64,000 bases of DNA from Selaginella moellendorffii (GCF_000143415.4 NW_003314322.1:94886-158885); one strand, 5' to 3'. Shown: positions 1 through 10,361, counted from the stretch's first letter. Numbers and translations: made by a program. Notes: generated from the sequence alone by a model not told the origin.

Positions 1-900
1 TTCAGTGTATCATCCTCAAACTGATGGGCAGTCCGAGCGAACGATTTAGACGTTGGAACAATTCTTGAGGTGCTTCATCAACTATCATCAGGATAACTGG
101 TTCAATATCCTTCCCCTTGCTGAGTTCTCCTATAACAACTCTGTTCACTCCTCTCTTTGAATTTCCCCCTTCTTTGCAAACTCTGGCCGAAATCCCTGAT
201 TCAATCTCTCACTTCTTTCTCCATCCGAATCCTCTCGTTCAAATCCCCGCTCTGAGGCATTTGTCTCCAGCCTCCAGGAAATCCACAACTCCATCTCCTT
301 CCACCTCCATCGTGCTCAGGAATCTCACAAAACATTTACCAATGTCCATCATCAGGATTGTCCCCCTTACAATATCGGGGATAAAGTCTGGCTCCTCAAG
401 TGAAATATCTCCACCACCAGGCCCTATCCAAAACTTGATTTCAAATGCTTCGGTCCTTTCCCTATCACTGCCATCATTAATCCTGTCACTTATCGCCTTG
501 CAATTCCCTCCTCATATCAAATTCACCCTGTTTTTCACTCCTCTCTCCTTGAGCCTTATATTCCCAGTCCTATTCCCAATCGGGTCATTCCTCCACCTCC
601 ACCAGTGCAGCTCGAGGATGGGTCTGAGTACGAGGTTTAGGACATCCTTGATTCCAAGATTTCATAGTCTAAACTCTACTATCTAGTCGACTAGAAGGGT
701 TACGGACTTAAAGAACGCACTTGGGAACCTGTAGACAACCTGATTCATTCTCCTGACCTTGTTCAGGACTTCCACTGCCACTATCCTTCTCATCCCAGTC
801 CTCATTCTTTTCCTCCATCTCCCATCCCTCGCCGCTCATCTCATCCTCCTCGTCGTTCTCATTCACATCCTTGTTCCACTCATTCTTGAGGAGGGGGTGC
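1..900 (+). pseudogene. Ty3/gypsy chromovirus pol, integrase C-terminal part and chromodomain (broken)
   Basis: Conceptual translation gives the end of a retroviral-type integrase. The hallmark HPQTDGQSER lies at about 10-45, followed by [10 protein letters not shown], the GDKVWLLK region near 385 and the HPVFHSSLLEPY region near 530. A chromodomain-like segment (EYEV, then YLVD, KGYG and ERTWEP) follows at about 627-732. Chromodomains tether integrase to chromatin in plant Ty3 chromoviruses. The frame contains several stops (for example after SERTI, and after HSSL), so it is dead. The piece runs in from the left edge of the window. A purine-rich tract at 886-899 looks like the polypurine tract just ahead of the LTR. 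The long open frame at 117-686 is off-frame and is not the gene. The family assignment is strong; the exact clade is not determined. Confidence 0.9.
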
Positions 901-1287
901 TGTCAAGAATCCCTCAATTCTTGCCACATTCCTAACTCTCGCCGGATTCCTGATCTGCAGACCACATTCCTGATTCTCGAGACACTTCCCTATTCCTGAC
1001 TCTCAAGACACTTCCCTATTCCTGACTCTCTGATTTCTTGTACGATTCCTGAGTTTCGAGCCACATTCTTGATATTGATGTGGCACCTCCTCGACCTCAG
1101 CTATATTTAGGCCATCCTCAATCCGAGAGTGGTGGAGCTTCATCGACCTATAGTATATATAGGTTAGCCTTGTTCTATTTCTCCACAATTTAAATCAACA
1201 CCAGTCTAAGGCCTCTTCTTTGTTTCCACTAGCTTTTCTCTTTGTCTTTTGCATTTTCCAATCTTGATCTTGTTGGGGGTCTTGACA
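901..1287 (+). repeat. 3' LTR of the Ty3/gypsy chromovirus
   Basis: The repeat starts TGTCAAGA and ends TCTTGACA, so it has TG...CA ends with an 8-bp inverted terminal match. It is about 387 bp. It matches the minus-strand LTR at 7213-7573 over its whole length, apart from point differences and a 26-bp tandem duplication here around 985-1036. A TATA-like stretch lies near 1150-1162. The next five bases, 1288-1292, are CATTG, and the reverse complement of the same five bases follows the other LTR at 7574-7578. That pairing is what you expect from the two target-site copies of one insertion. Confidence 0.9.
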
Positions 1288-1324
1288 CATTGTACATATA
1301 TGCTCCTTCAGAATCAAGCTCAAC
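1288..1324 (-). pseudogene. FGAM synthase exon, left half (interrupted by the Ty3 insertion)
   Basis: Read on the minus strand, a splice acceptor (ttgcag, about 1330-1325) is followed by codons for VELDSEGAYMY. This matches the segment of plant phosphoribosylformylglycinamidine synthase (de novo purine synthesis) just before its conserved AIDGGKDSLSMAA region. The coding frame stops at the LTR at 1288, and its continuation NAAVSLCDTMIEL is found at 7574 on the other strand. I therefore read these as two halves of one exon split by a retroelement. Only this exon part is present, so the locus is a fragment and not a working gene. Confidence 0.75.
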
Positions 1325-1423
1325 CTGCAAAGTTAAACATATCATAAGGTGAAATACCCTTGAAAAAGAAAAAAATCTGGCTGAGCTGCAGGATGCTCAT
1401 CAATGCTCTGGTATCAATTTATA

Positions 1424-1450
1424 TTCCAGCAGAGCTGGGGTCTCTGCTAT
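1424..1450 (+). mobile_element. Degenerate Helitron 3' end
   Basis: A perfect hairpin (CCAGC-aga-GCTGG at 1426-1438) is followed after eight bases by CTAT, where the intact copies in this window have CTAG. The spacing and hairpin match the good Helitron 3' end at 18310-18334. The last base of the terminal CTAG looks mutated. No matching 5' end can be assigned because the inversion breakpoint and a second Helitron end lie nearby. Confidence 0.55.
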
Positions 1451-2229
1451 AATAGTACTGCACGATAGGAATAAAGTGGGTAGGTAGAGAACAAAAACAA
1501 GTTGCCATTCCATAGCCAGAAAAAAAGCTATTTTGATTCACTAAGATCAAGGTACAATTTAGTATAGTACTTTTTTCATTTATAATTACAGAATTTTTGA
1601 AACTCTTACAGATTTGAAAACTCATGGCCTCTGTTGTGGCAAGAAACTGTGCTGTTGGGATCCAAGGCAGTCCTCTAACAAACACCAGATAAAGTAATAA
1701 TAGCACAAATAATAAATATTCACCTATAGCCAGCAACGAAGTAATGGACGACAATGAAGATTTGAACCTTGGCAAGCTCGTCAGACCCATATCTCATTAC
1801 CCATTATACTTTTAGCATTGACCATTGAGCGTCATATACCAAAAGAAGAAAAACAAGAAGAAAAAGAAGGGCAAGAACATCGTGAAGAAGAAGAAGAAGC
1901 AAAAATCTTAAGAAACAGAACACAGTGAAAGCTTGGAAATGGAATAGAAAATGCGGCCTACAGACATATGTCCTTTCAGAACCTTTCTTTAGTTGGCTGA
2001 ATTTTCCTATTTCTTGTGCAGAGGTTGAACTTTGTCAAACTATGAGCGCTAGCTTCCCCGGATTTGGATGATGTCAAAGGATTTCTTAAGCATGGAAACA
2101 CTCATCAGAGGCAGCAGACACAATTTATGACGACTTAACTTGGACTATAAGAGCCTTGTATCAGTGGCCCACTTCATCATGGAACAATGCTCATCTTTAG
2201 ATCATCAATCACTGCCAAGAAAATTCGAG
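1451..2229. other. No recognisable gene; short dispersed repeat
   Basis: I recognise no coding family here. Bases 1552-1615 match 37616-37678 closely on the same strand. A purine-rich tract occupies about 1845-1910. The 123-residue open frame at 1419-1790 (minus) has no recognisable domain and overlaps the Helitron end. Confidence 0.5.
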
Positions 2230-2264
2230 GAGGAAGAAGACATGCCAAGCTGCAATACCTGAGG

Positions 2265-2706
2265 ATGGGAGGTTGGAGAGGGAACATTTTGGTTTTGCTT
2301 CTGCTGTCTCTGAGCTTGGGTGTTTTGGCTCATGATGAGAGTGGAGGATACAGGAATGGCTACCACAGTTACTCGAGATCCTGTCCTCAAGCCAAGAGAA
2401 TCATCAGAGACACTCTGAGCAAGCATACCAATTGGCACAGGACGATACCAGCAGGAGTTCTTCGCTTGCACTTCTACGATTGTTTCATCGACAGGAGTAG
2501 CTTTGCAAGATTTAAATTCTGGTCTTCTAACTTTGCTGTTCTTCAGAACTGTGATGGATTAGTTCTTCTTGACTCAACTCCCACCGATGGAAGTAAAGTG
2601 TAAAAATTGTCCCTTCCAAGCCTCATGTCCGCCAAGAGCTTCATTTTTGTCCTGGTGTTGTCTCCTGCGCTGACACTCTTGCCATAGCTGCCAGATATTC
2701 AACCGT
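2265..2706 (+). pseudogene. Class III (secretory) peroxidase fragment
   Basis: An open frame from about 2265 gives a hydrophobic signal peptide (ILVLLLLSLSLGVLA), then SYSRSCPQAKRIIRDTL and AGVLRLHFYDCF. The latter is the distal-heme signature with the acid/base histidine (usually RLHFHDCF). A short intron ending near 2545 is followed by NCDGLVLLDSTPTDGSKV. A further piece encodes CPGVVSCADTLAIAAR (about 2651-2699), the conserved helix after the distal site, and ends at a GT donor. The stretch normally between these pieces is missing, a stop follows GSKV, and the proximal-heme half is absent. Class III peroxidases are secreted H2O2-using heme enzymes of the plant cell wall. This copy is truncated cargo and not a functional gene. 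Confidence 0.8.
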
Positions 2707-3390
2707 CATGGTAAGTTTAGCATCTTTTTAGAAATACTGGATCAAGTTCTAAGATGGAGAGGAAAGTATTACCAAGTCCGAACTGGATGCTACCATAGAA
2801 GAGTTTCCATCCAGAACGTAGCAACACCTTACAATCTCCGTTTGGGGATGCATCAGCTCTCATTAAAAACACTGGATATTTCAATTGGCTCCAAAACTGT
2901 AAAACAGTTGTAAATCACAAAATTTACGAACCAGCCAGTTCTCGCCTTTATAGGATGATCCTTTTGACAGCAGAATAGTACGCAATGGCCAGCTCAATCC
3001 AGGGCACTGGAATTTGAAGACATTGCAGCCAATTCTTGGAGATCTTCCGAACAAACAATGGAGGCTGAAGTGAAATCCAGTAAAGTTTACCTTCCATGTA
3101 CCAACTTATAGCATGGCAGGAGAGTCCCGCAGCCAAGTCATGGTGTAGGCGTACTTCATCATGAGATTGAGCAGTGGGCGCTCCATCACCTGCTCTTGAT
3201 TCTACACAAACACATCCAGCCGAAACCAGAGTCACTCGTGGGACTCGATGTCTGGGACACAGGAATGCCACTTGTTTACTCCTCCCATTTTCTCCTTGGC
3301 CTCGTTTTGGATGAAGGCCTGGTCCTCGAGGATGGCAGCATCCATGCTCTTTTTGCAGCGATACTCCTCTCGCCCCATGTTTGCCCCAAT
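2707..3390. other. No recognisable gene; dispersed repeat
   Basis: Bases 2866-2930 are near-identical to 38840-38903. The pair at 1552 and 2866 is collinear with the pair at 37616 and 38840, so two unrelated gene fragments (peroxidase here, P450 there) sit between the same two repeats. A minus-strand open frame at 3232-3444 has no recognised family. Confidence 0.45.
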
Positions 3391-3605
3391 CTGCCTGATC
3401 ACCCTAAAAAATTTCACTTTTTTTTGGAGCATCATTGAAATCACATTGAAGCGTCACCACCCTTTTGGCATGTGATCTATGCCATCTATTTGAATTTTTT
3501 GAATTTGAATCTTTAAATTATAAGTATATTCACAAATAATATTCTAAAAATGGAATAAAAGATGCCAGATGCTATATGCCAATAGCACTTTTAAATAAGG
3601 GAGTA
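3391..3605 (-). mobile_element. Helitron 5' terminal region, subfamily A
   Basis: On the minus strand this begins TACTCCCTTATTTAAAA at 3605 and reads away from the hairpin end next to it. The same sequence recurs at 23340-23443 and 55150-55358, and a decayed relative lies at 42600-42859. A CCCTAAAA motif near 3401-3408 is shared by several of the copies. The 5' base is inferred by comparing copies. The usual TC start is not exact, so the boundary is uncertain by a few bases. Confidence 0.6.
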
Positions 3606-3741
3606 CTAGCAAAAGTCCCAGCTACGCTGGGAGCATTGTCTTTATTTTTGATATTTTAATAATTTCAAAGAGTTGTAAGCGTAATTGTAATTTTAACATA
3701 ATCATAATTATAAGATATATAATTAAACATAACATAGTCGG
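3606..3741 (-). mobile_element. Helitron 3' terminal region, subfamily A (truncated)
   Basis: On the minus strand this ends with the hairpin CCCAGC-gta-GCTGGG (3617-3631) and CTAG (3606-3609), the canonical layout of a Helitron 3' end. The 110 bases inside the element match 23459-23560 and 55374-55495. The match stops abruptly at 3741, where Ty3/gypsy RNase H-region sequence begins. That abrupt edge is the candidate right-hand breakpoint of the inversion described in the findings. Confidence 0.75.
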
Positions 3742-4875
3742 GCTATCGTGGCACGCCATCAGAACCAACCTTCGAGCATCACCTTCAGGAATGTAAAGCT
3801 GCTCCCCACGGTATAATAAGCCATCTAAAAACTCGAACTCGTCAAATCGCCGGCAATCGGGAGTCACTGGGTGTCCAGCCTGAAGATGGGGGAAAATGTC
3901 ACTGGCGAGATCATCGGATTGAAGATCGTTTCTGATTGCATCCATCAAGGAGGAGTCCTGAGGGGCCAGGGAAATTGCCATAACTTGAAGCCGATCAGGA
4001 CCGAGGATAACTTGATCCTGTTGATTGAAGGCAAGATTACCAAGCTTGAGACTAAGATAGGAGTGCTTTGAAAGAGCATCAAGAAGGCCTTGAAGCTTTC
4101 CAGGTCTGTACTTGATAACAAAGTCAAACCAACTCAAAAATTGTGCCCACCTTGTTTGACGACGGCTTAAAACTCGGGAAGTGGCAAAGTACTCGAGATT
4201 TTTGTGATCCATCCAGACTATTGTTTGATGGCCCGCCCCCTCCAAGAAATGGCGCCACTCTCCAAAGGAATCCACGATGGCAAAGAGCTCCTTGTCGTGG
4301 ATTTCGTAATTGATCTCCGCAGGCTGGAATTTCCGAGAATGGAAAGCGACCGGATGAAGTTCTTGATCCGCTCCGAGTTGAGACAGCACAGCACCAATGG
4401 CAAAGTCGAAGGTGTCAACCTCGATGAAGAAAGGTTGTGAAGAATCAGCATGGATCAAAACGGGAGCAAAACTGAAGGCTGCCTTGAGTGTGTCGAAGGC
4501 ATGTTGGGCAACAGCAGACCAAGAGAAGGGAACATCCTTGCGAGTGAGATGCGTGAGAGGAAGGACAATATCAGAGTAGTGATCAATGAATTTGTGGTAG
4601 AAGTTGGCGAAGCCAAGGAAAACCTAAACGTCTGACATTGATTGTGGAGGCTCCCACTCGAGAATAGTCTTGACTTTGGCAGGATCCATCGTGATACCCT
4701 CAGGAGTGACAATGTACCCAAGGAACTCCACAGACTGCTGATCAAAGGAACATTTCTCAAGCTTTGCGTATAGGCCGTGTTCTCGCAGCTTTGCCAGCAC
4801 CTTGCGTACATGTTTGTCGTGCTCCTCTTGAGTTTTTGAGTAAATGAGGATGTCATCGAGGTAGACGATCACCAT
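3742..4875 (-). pseudogene. Ty3/gypsy RT end (YLDD box), RNase H and connection region
   Basis: The frame opens with [15 protein letters not shown], whose YLDD box is the RT active site. It continues through the RT thumb and, after a frame change, an RNase H domain starting ADSSQPFFIEVDTFDFAIGA. This is followed by ELFAIVDSFGEWRHFLEG and WMDHKNLEYFATSRVLSRRQ. The domain order RT then RNase H then the integrase finger is that of Ty3 pol. It stops at 3742, where Helitron DNA begins. A stop separates it from the upstream RT frame at about 4873, and another frame shift lies at about 4460-4620. Confidence 0.88.
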
Positions 4876-5601
4876 CTAATCAAGAAACTCCCGAAAGACG
4901 TCGTTCGCCATGTGTTGGAAAACTGCTGGAGCATTTGTCAAGCCAAATGGCATGACAGTGTACTCAAAGTGGCCATAGCGGGTTCGGAATGCAGTCTTCC
5001 ATTCATCACCAGGCCGGATCCGGATTAGGTTGTATGCGCCACGGAGGTCAATCTTGGTGAAGAAGCGGGCACCACCGAGGCATTCCAACAGGTCCGAGAT
5101 CAGAAGCAGCAGATAACGGTTCCGAACAATCACCTTGTTCAAACCTTGGTAATCGATGACTAGCCGCAAACTCTCATCCTTCTTCTTGACAAAGAAGATA
5201 GGCACTCCATCTGGGGACTGTGAATGCTGAATGTACCCCGAGGCAAGGTTCTCATCCACGTACTCTTTGAGGGCCTTAAGCTTGGACGGGGATAACCCAT
5301 AGATAGGCCCCCACAGAGGTGATGCTCCTTCCTGTAAATCAATGGGACACTCATAAGGCCAATGAACAAGCAGTACACTAGCTTTTTTCTTGTCAAACAC
5401 ATCCCCAAAGTCATGATACTTCTCAGGAAGACTGACAGGAAAAACATGCAAAGCAAAAAGGAAAATAGGTTCTTCATGAAGGAGTTCTTTCATAGTGATT
5501 GTGGAGATAGGAGGAGGTGTACGACTAAATGGAATGATGAGACGAGGATACTGTCCAGTGTAAGATGGAAGAGAGGAAAAAGAAGAGGGTGAAAACTTCA
5601 T
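4873..5601 (-). pseudogene. Ty3/gypsy reverse transcriptase, palm and fingers
   Basis: An open frame of 241 codons shows the RT signatures [19 protein letters not shown], the YQGLNK motif, [16 protein letters not shown] (the first catalytic aspartate lies in TKIDL) and [18 protein letters not shown]. It ends in a stop immediately before the YLDD box. One point mutation therefore separates the two halves of RT. RT copies the element RNA into DNA in cytoplasmic particles. Confidence 0.9.
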
Positions 5602-5655
5602 AGAGTCAGGAACACAACCCCGATTTGAGTTTAGGGAATTTTTCCTGATTTGGAC

Positions 5656-6237
5656 TCAATGAACAGTAGGGGAAGCCGTGGGAGATGGTGATGTGGGAGA
5701 GATGAGCTGTAATTCCTTCCAACAAATCTGAGGTTGATGTAGTCGGAACCAAGGAAGACCAAGCACCACAGAGGAAGACTTGTTGTTGATGATGTTGAAG
5801 GCGATATTGGTGAGGGTGGACCCGATGTGTATTCGAACGGGCAACATTTCCCTAAGTCTAGAAGATGGAGACACAAAATGCCCACCAATGCCTTCAACCC
5901 TCAGATCCCGTATGGTAGGAGAAAGAGGAACATGATGTCGGGCAGCAAAGTCTGTGTCCATGAAGCAGGAAGTTGCACCCGAGTCCAGTATTGCCAGAGC
6001 CTTGAGTCCTGATTGTCCGGTGAAAGAAAGGAGGCATGGGACGCGGAAGTTGCGGGAATTGGTGGTGGCTTTGATGAAAGGTGGTGAGGAGCTTAATAAA
6101 AAAGAAAAGTGATTTTTATTCGGGGAGTCCAAACAGACAGCTCCTACTCTGTTTGAATAGGGTTGTTTCCTGACTGCAACAGAGGTGGACTTTGAGGTAG
6201 AGTGAACTCGAGCAGTTGGGGAGGCTTCTTGGGACAC
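5656..6237 (-). pseudogene. Ty3/gypsy aspartic protease region
   Basis: The frame contains LAILDSGATSCFMD, the DSG(A/T) active-site loop of retroviral-type aspartic proteases, and a later VVLGLPWF motif typical of Ty3 proteases. It sits between the zinc knuckle and RT, as expected. It is separated from gag and RT by frame breaks. Confidence 0.85.
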
Positions 6238-7115
6238 ACAGCTGCTTTATGATTAGGATCAGCACAGTAGAGGCAAAGATTATGAGATATTCGACGTTGC
6301 TTCTCAGCAGGACTCAACTTCCCTCTAATGAGTCGGGGAGTACCAGAAATATCCATCGGGACCGGAGCAGTAGGTTCAGGAGTATGCCCCGAAGACTCAA
6401 GCTAGGATTCCTGAGTCTGGGACGGAAAAACAGCGGCACGGCGACTTTTCTGATGACGTTCAAAGAGACGATTGTCACATTGAACAGCTTTGTTGATGGA
6501 GTCCGACAGGTCCTTGGGATCCTCCATAGTGAGCAACAAATCCTTGACACTGTTGTTGAGGCCAAAATGAAATTGGTCAATCAGAGCCTGCTCATCCCAC
6601 TGAGTGTCCAAGGCAAGGAGTTGGAACTCTGCAACGTACATCGAGGCAGGACGAGACCCCTGAGAGAGACGTCTCATCTTTGTGGTAGCAGCCTGAACCC
6701 GATCCGTCTCGCCAAAACATGCTTCGAGCTTCTCTTTGAACAATTGAGGATCCATCAGCTCCGGAACCACGACCCCTTTCATGCTCTTCTCCAGAAGAGG
6801 AGAAAACCATGACAAAGCTGCACCTTCGAGCAACGTCCCAATCGTGCCGATTTGAGACTCGGGAGTGGGGTACCGCCGATGTTGAAGTGCAAAGATCAGC
6901 TCCATTTGGTTCAGAAATCCGCGAAGCTCCGAACGCTTGCTTGAAAATTTCACCTGGAAACTCACCTTTGGTTCAGGAACTTTGCTGGATCCTTGAGCCG
7001 AAAGTGAAGCAAGCTCCTACTGCATGCAAAGAAGGGTCGCCTTCAGCTTGGTATTCTCAAACTAGATTTTTGCAAGGACTTCAGCAAAGAAATCAGGATG
7101 GCTTGGAGACTCCAT
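6144..7115 (-). pseudogene. Ty3/gypsy gag with CCHC zinc knuckle
   Basis: A likely start ATG lies at 7115. The gag core reads RGFLNQMELIFALQH... LEGAALSWFSPL... FKEKLEACFGE, typical of retrotransposon gag. A single CX2CX4HX4C knuckle (CLYCADPNHKAAVC) follows at about 6275-6235 in another frame. At least two stops interrupt the N-terminal part (7080-6990), and a frameshift precedes the knuckle. Gag forms the particle, and the knuckle binds element RNA. Confidence 0.85.
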
Positions 7116-7212
7116 TGGCAAGAGGAAAGAAAAAAAAAGGGAAAAAAGACAAAGGCAATCAAACAATCAAAACGAGCTAAAGCAAAAGCAAAAAGCACAA
7201 TCTGAATCAAAC

Positions 7213-7573
7213 TGTTAAGACCCCCAACAAGATCAAGATTGGAAAATGCAAAAGACAAAGAGAAAAGCTAGTGGAAACAAAAAAGAGGCCTTAGACTGGC
7301 ATTGATTCAGATTGTGGAGAAATGGAACAAGGCTAACCTATATATACTATAGGTCGATGAAGCTCCACCACTCTCGGATCGAGGACGGCCTAAATATAGC
7401 TGAGGTCAAGGAGGCGCTACATCAATATCCGGAATGTGGCTTGAGACTCAGGAATCGTACAGGAAATCAGAGAGTCAGGAATAGGGAAGTGTCTCGAGAA
7501 TCAGGAATGTGGTCTGTAGGTCAGAAATCCAGCGAGAGTCAGGAATGTGGCAAGAATTGGGGGATTCCTGACA
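7213..7573 (-). repeat. 5' LTR of the Ty3/gypsy chromovirus
   Basis: This 361-bp LTR reads TGTCAGGAATC...GGTCTTAACA on the minus strand. It is the partner of the 387-bp LTR at 901-1287. The length difference is one extra 26-bp unit in the latter. The outer flank at 7574-7578 is CAATG, the reverse complement of CATTG at 1288-1292. I did not find a convincing methionine-initiator primer site just inside it. Confidence 0.88.
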
Positions 7574-7702
7574 CAATGCTGCTGTTTCTCTTTGCGACAC
7601 TATGATCGAGCTTGAGGTTGCAATAGAAGGTGGAAAGGACAGATTGTCAATGGCTGCTCAAGCAGCTGGTGAAACTGTCAAGGCACTTGGGAATCTCGTA
7701 TT
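7574..7702 (+). pseudogene. FGAM synthase exon, right half, fused to an SDR fragment
   Basis: The frame reads NAAVSLCDTMIELEVAIEGG and then KDRLSMAAQ and GETVKALGNLV. This is the GGKDSLSMAA region of FGAM synthase, the glutamine-dependent amidotransferase of purine synthesis. It continues the frame of 1324-1288 across the CAATG target site without gain or loss of a codon. After NLV the sequence changes at about 7703 to short-chain dehydrogenase sequence, with no intron boundary that would fit either gene. Such joined partial exons are typical of Helitron-captured cargo. Confidence 0.8.
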
Positions 7703-8076
7703 TGGTACACCAAACAGCTCTTTTCTCATGAGCTTACATTCTTCCTTTTCTCTTCCAAAAGGTACTCCGACACTAGAGCATACAGTCAATCCAAGCTCGC
7801 GAACATCTTCCATGCCAAAGAACTGGCAATGAGATTCAAGGTATTTGTCTAATGCTTTGAAATCTCTCCCACCTTTCTCTTTTGTCAATGCTTTCTCTTT
7901 CACTGATTAGGCTGACATCACAGCCAACGCTGTTCATCCAGGGTTTATAATGACACCTTTGATGCGGTACACATGTCTCTTTGCCTCGTCATTGTTTTTG
8001 GTTACTTATGGAACTTTGATCTTCATGCAGGGGTTCTCAAGTTTTCTCCAGCTTCCTTTTGAAAAATGTGCCACAG
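7703..8076 (+). pseudogene. Short-chain dehydrogenase/reductase fragment, copy 1
   Basis: The exon at about 7762-7840 encodes AYSQSKLANIFHAKELAMRF, and its YSQSK holds the catalytic Tyr and Lys of SDR enzymes (YxxxK). A 70-nt intron (7841-7910) leads to ADITANAVHPGFIMTPLMR, and a 64-nt intron (7967-8030) leads to GFSSFLQLPFEKCATG. The order matches the second half of plant TIC32/retinol-dehydrogenase-like SDRs. The Rossmann half with the nucleotide-binding TGxxxGxG is absent. A second, independent copy lies at 53861-54345 on the minus strand. Confidence 0.8.
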
Positions 8077-10331
8077 GTAACCTATTATTATTTGGTAGTA
8101 TATATTTCTAAATTTCTAAAAATTTTATATATATTTCTTTTAATATTTATTTTTAATATTTATTTTCTAATTTATATAAATTTAAAAAGTGTAATGAATT
8201 TTACAAATCATATTTTGTCTACAGGAGTAGAGTTTTCTATAAGATTCAATTTAAAATTAATATAATTCACAGCTGTAAATAGTATTTTTATAAATTTTTT
8301 GATAAATATATGCTATTTATGTTATAAAACAATAATAAATTTTATATTATTTGAAACAAAAAACTTTTATTATATTTTTATTTCATTTTAGTATGATATC
8401 TAATTTTATAATTTTATTATTTATAATTTTTTAAATTTAAGAAAGTGAAGAATAAAATCCAAAAGTAACGATTTACTCACAGATGACAAACTTAATACTA
8501 CAATGTTTTCCTCTAAATTAAAAAATTAAATTTAAATAATAAAATCTTCAGATTTTTCTTAATACATAATACATATAAATATTAATATGTATATTGTAAT
8601 GTGTTAGATCCTTGTTTATATTTAAAACATTAATCCTTATATAATCTAGGATAGTTGGTGATCATGTTCACCTTTATATAATTGCTCAATAGTGAGTAGT
8701 GTTGAATAATTTAATTGTAATTTATTTTTGATTGAAGTCCATAGTTTTATCATAAAGCATTATTACCGGTTTAATTTTTGTGACCACTGCGAGTAGTTTT
8801 TAGGTTGTTTCCAACTTTAAGTAACCGATGATTATAGATAGATTTACTTAAGTATATATTTAAATGTAAAAAAAAACATATAATAGAAATTCTATTAATA
8901 TTTAGTAAACTATGAAGTCTACTATGAGACAATCTTGAATAAACTATGAAAAAATCTTGAATAAAATTATTGGAGGTTTCATACTTTATTAAATCTTTTG
9001 AAGTCATAACTTTCATAAGCTTTTATAGTCATAACTTCTAGCATGATATCATTTAATTATAATCTTCATGAAGCATAGTTTATTATTTTCGACTTTATTC
9101 CTAACAATCTAAATATTTAATTGGGAGTTGTTGTACTAATTTTTAATCTGAATCTCTTTTCATGAGAAGTTCATTAAGGCCACTCTTTTCAATAAAATTT
9201 TGTTCTTATTCTATTTTTTTCCTTCTCAAGTATTTTTGTTCTTTCATCATTTAAATTCATAGTAGTTATCTTTTATGTTATAAATTAGAAATGTCTTACA
9301 CACTCTTGATCTATTAGTAAAGTATGTTCTGTATTATAGGTGAATTAATATTTTTATTTTATAAATATTTAATATAAATATTTTAAAAATACTGTTTCTA
9401 TATTTCCCAGCAGAGTTGTTTTTTTCTCACAAATGTGATATATAGGTTTGCTCTTTTTAGAAACCATTAAATCTTATACTTTTAAATACTTAATTCACCA
9501 TTTTGAGCCAAGAAGATATTTTCCTTATGTTTTGATAGGGATTGAGATAATACAAATGCAGAAGAAATCTAGAGCAAGATCAAAAGACTTATGTAAACCA
9601 TATATTTATTACTATAGAAAATAAATCATTTCGTCAATATTGAGACAAAAGACAAAACTCATGTAAATCTGCAGATAGATTTAAGTAAGATTATGAGCAA
9701 GAAGACTGATTGAAAATATAAAAGACTTTGCAAATTTTTTAGATATTATTAAGATATGAATTTGATATGAGATATCTTATATCATATTAGATACCAGTAG
9801 ACATGAATGCATAGTTTTATCATGAAGCATTAGTACAGGTTTGTCTTAATACAAACGTTAATGAAGATAAAAGAGAATATTAGTTTAAGAAGATCTATAA
9901 AGTTTCTCTTATGTAAAAGTTTTCTTGAAATAGTTTTTCTATCTTTGGATGGATGGTAAAACTAGTGCATTGATATTTTATTTTATGTTTCCTTATCTTC
10001 CGTGATTTGTTATAGTGAGTATTATTTCTACAACAGCACAGAGGAGCCCAAAAGGTTGTTTATCTATGATATAAGAACATAAACCTCTTAGTATATAAGG
10101 AGAAAGGTAAACAAGATACCTATGTCTATCATTAAAATAAACTACTCATTGCTATCTCTTATGGCATGACATCCAGATGACAAATATTCCAAACCATCTT
10201 AAGTGCCACCAACTAATAAATCATAATGATATAACAAATGCACAATACAATGAATATAGATGGTAGTAAATTCTTGAAAAAATTAACCTTGTATGCATTT
10301 AAAATAGTAAGTTTGCCAACCAAGGTATATT
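8077..10331. other. Strongly AT-rich decayed DNA, no gene seen
   Basis: This 2.2-kb stretch has very few G or C bases. I find no coding family on either strand. A motif of about 35 bases ending ...gaagcatta is repeated near 8738-8775 and 9809-9842, and partly near 9065. This suggests an old duplicated transposon that has lost its identity. Confidence 0.5.
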
Positions 10332-10357
10332 CCCAACAGAGTTGGGATCTTTGCTAT
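10332..10357 (+). mobile_element. Degenerate Helitron 3' end
   Basis: The hairpin CCCAAC-aga-GTTGGG is followed by ATCTTTGCTAT, the same pattern as other 3' ends here with CTAT in place of CTAG. It abuts the relic Cassandra on its right. Confidence 0.5.
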
Positions 10358-10361
10358 GGTA

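Larger units (their letters stand above)
3742..7573 (-). mobile_element. Ty3/gypsy chromovirus, 5' portion (LTR-gag-PR-RT-RNase H)
   Basis: On the minus strand, order and content are: 5' LTR (7573-7213), gag with one zinc knuckle, protease, reverse transcriptase, RNase H and the start of the integrase zinc region. It breaks off at 3742, just after CHDSPT. This is a standard Ty3 layout with the integrase core missing. The missing part is of the kind that starts the window at 1-900. Several stops and frameshifts show it is inactive. LTR sequence, target duplication and host flank all tie it to the piece at 1-1287. Confidence 0.88.

Noticed and set aside
117-686. Long 189-codon open frame
   Set aside because: It is off-frame to clear integrase sequence over the same bases and is rich in Ser, Leu and Pro without a domain.
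9404-9440. Possible Helitron hairpin (CCCAGCAGAGTTG)
   Set aside because: The second arm does not pair and no CTRR follows at the right distance.
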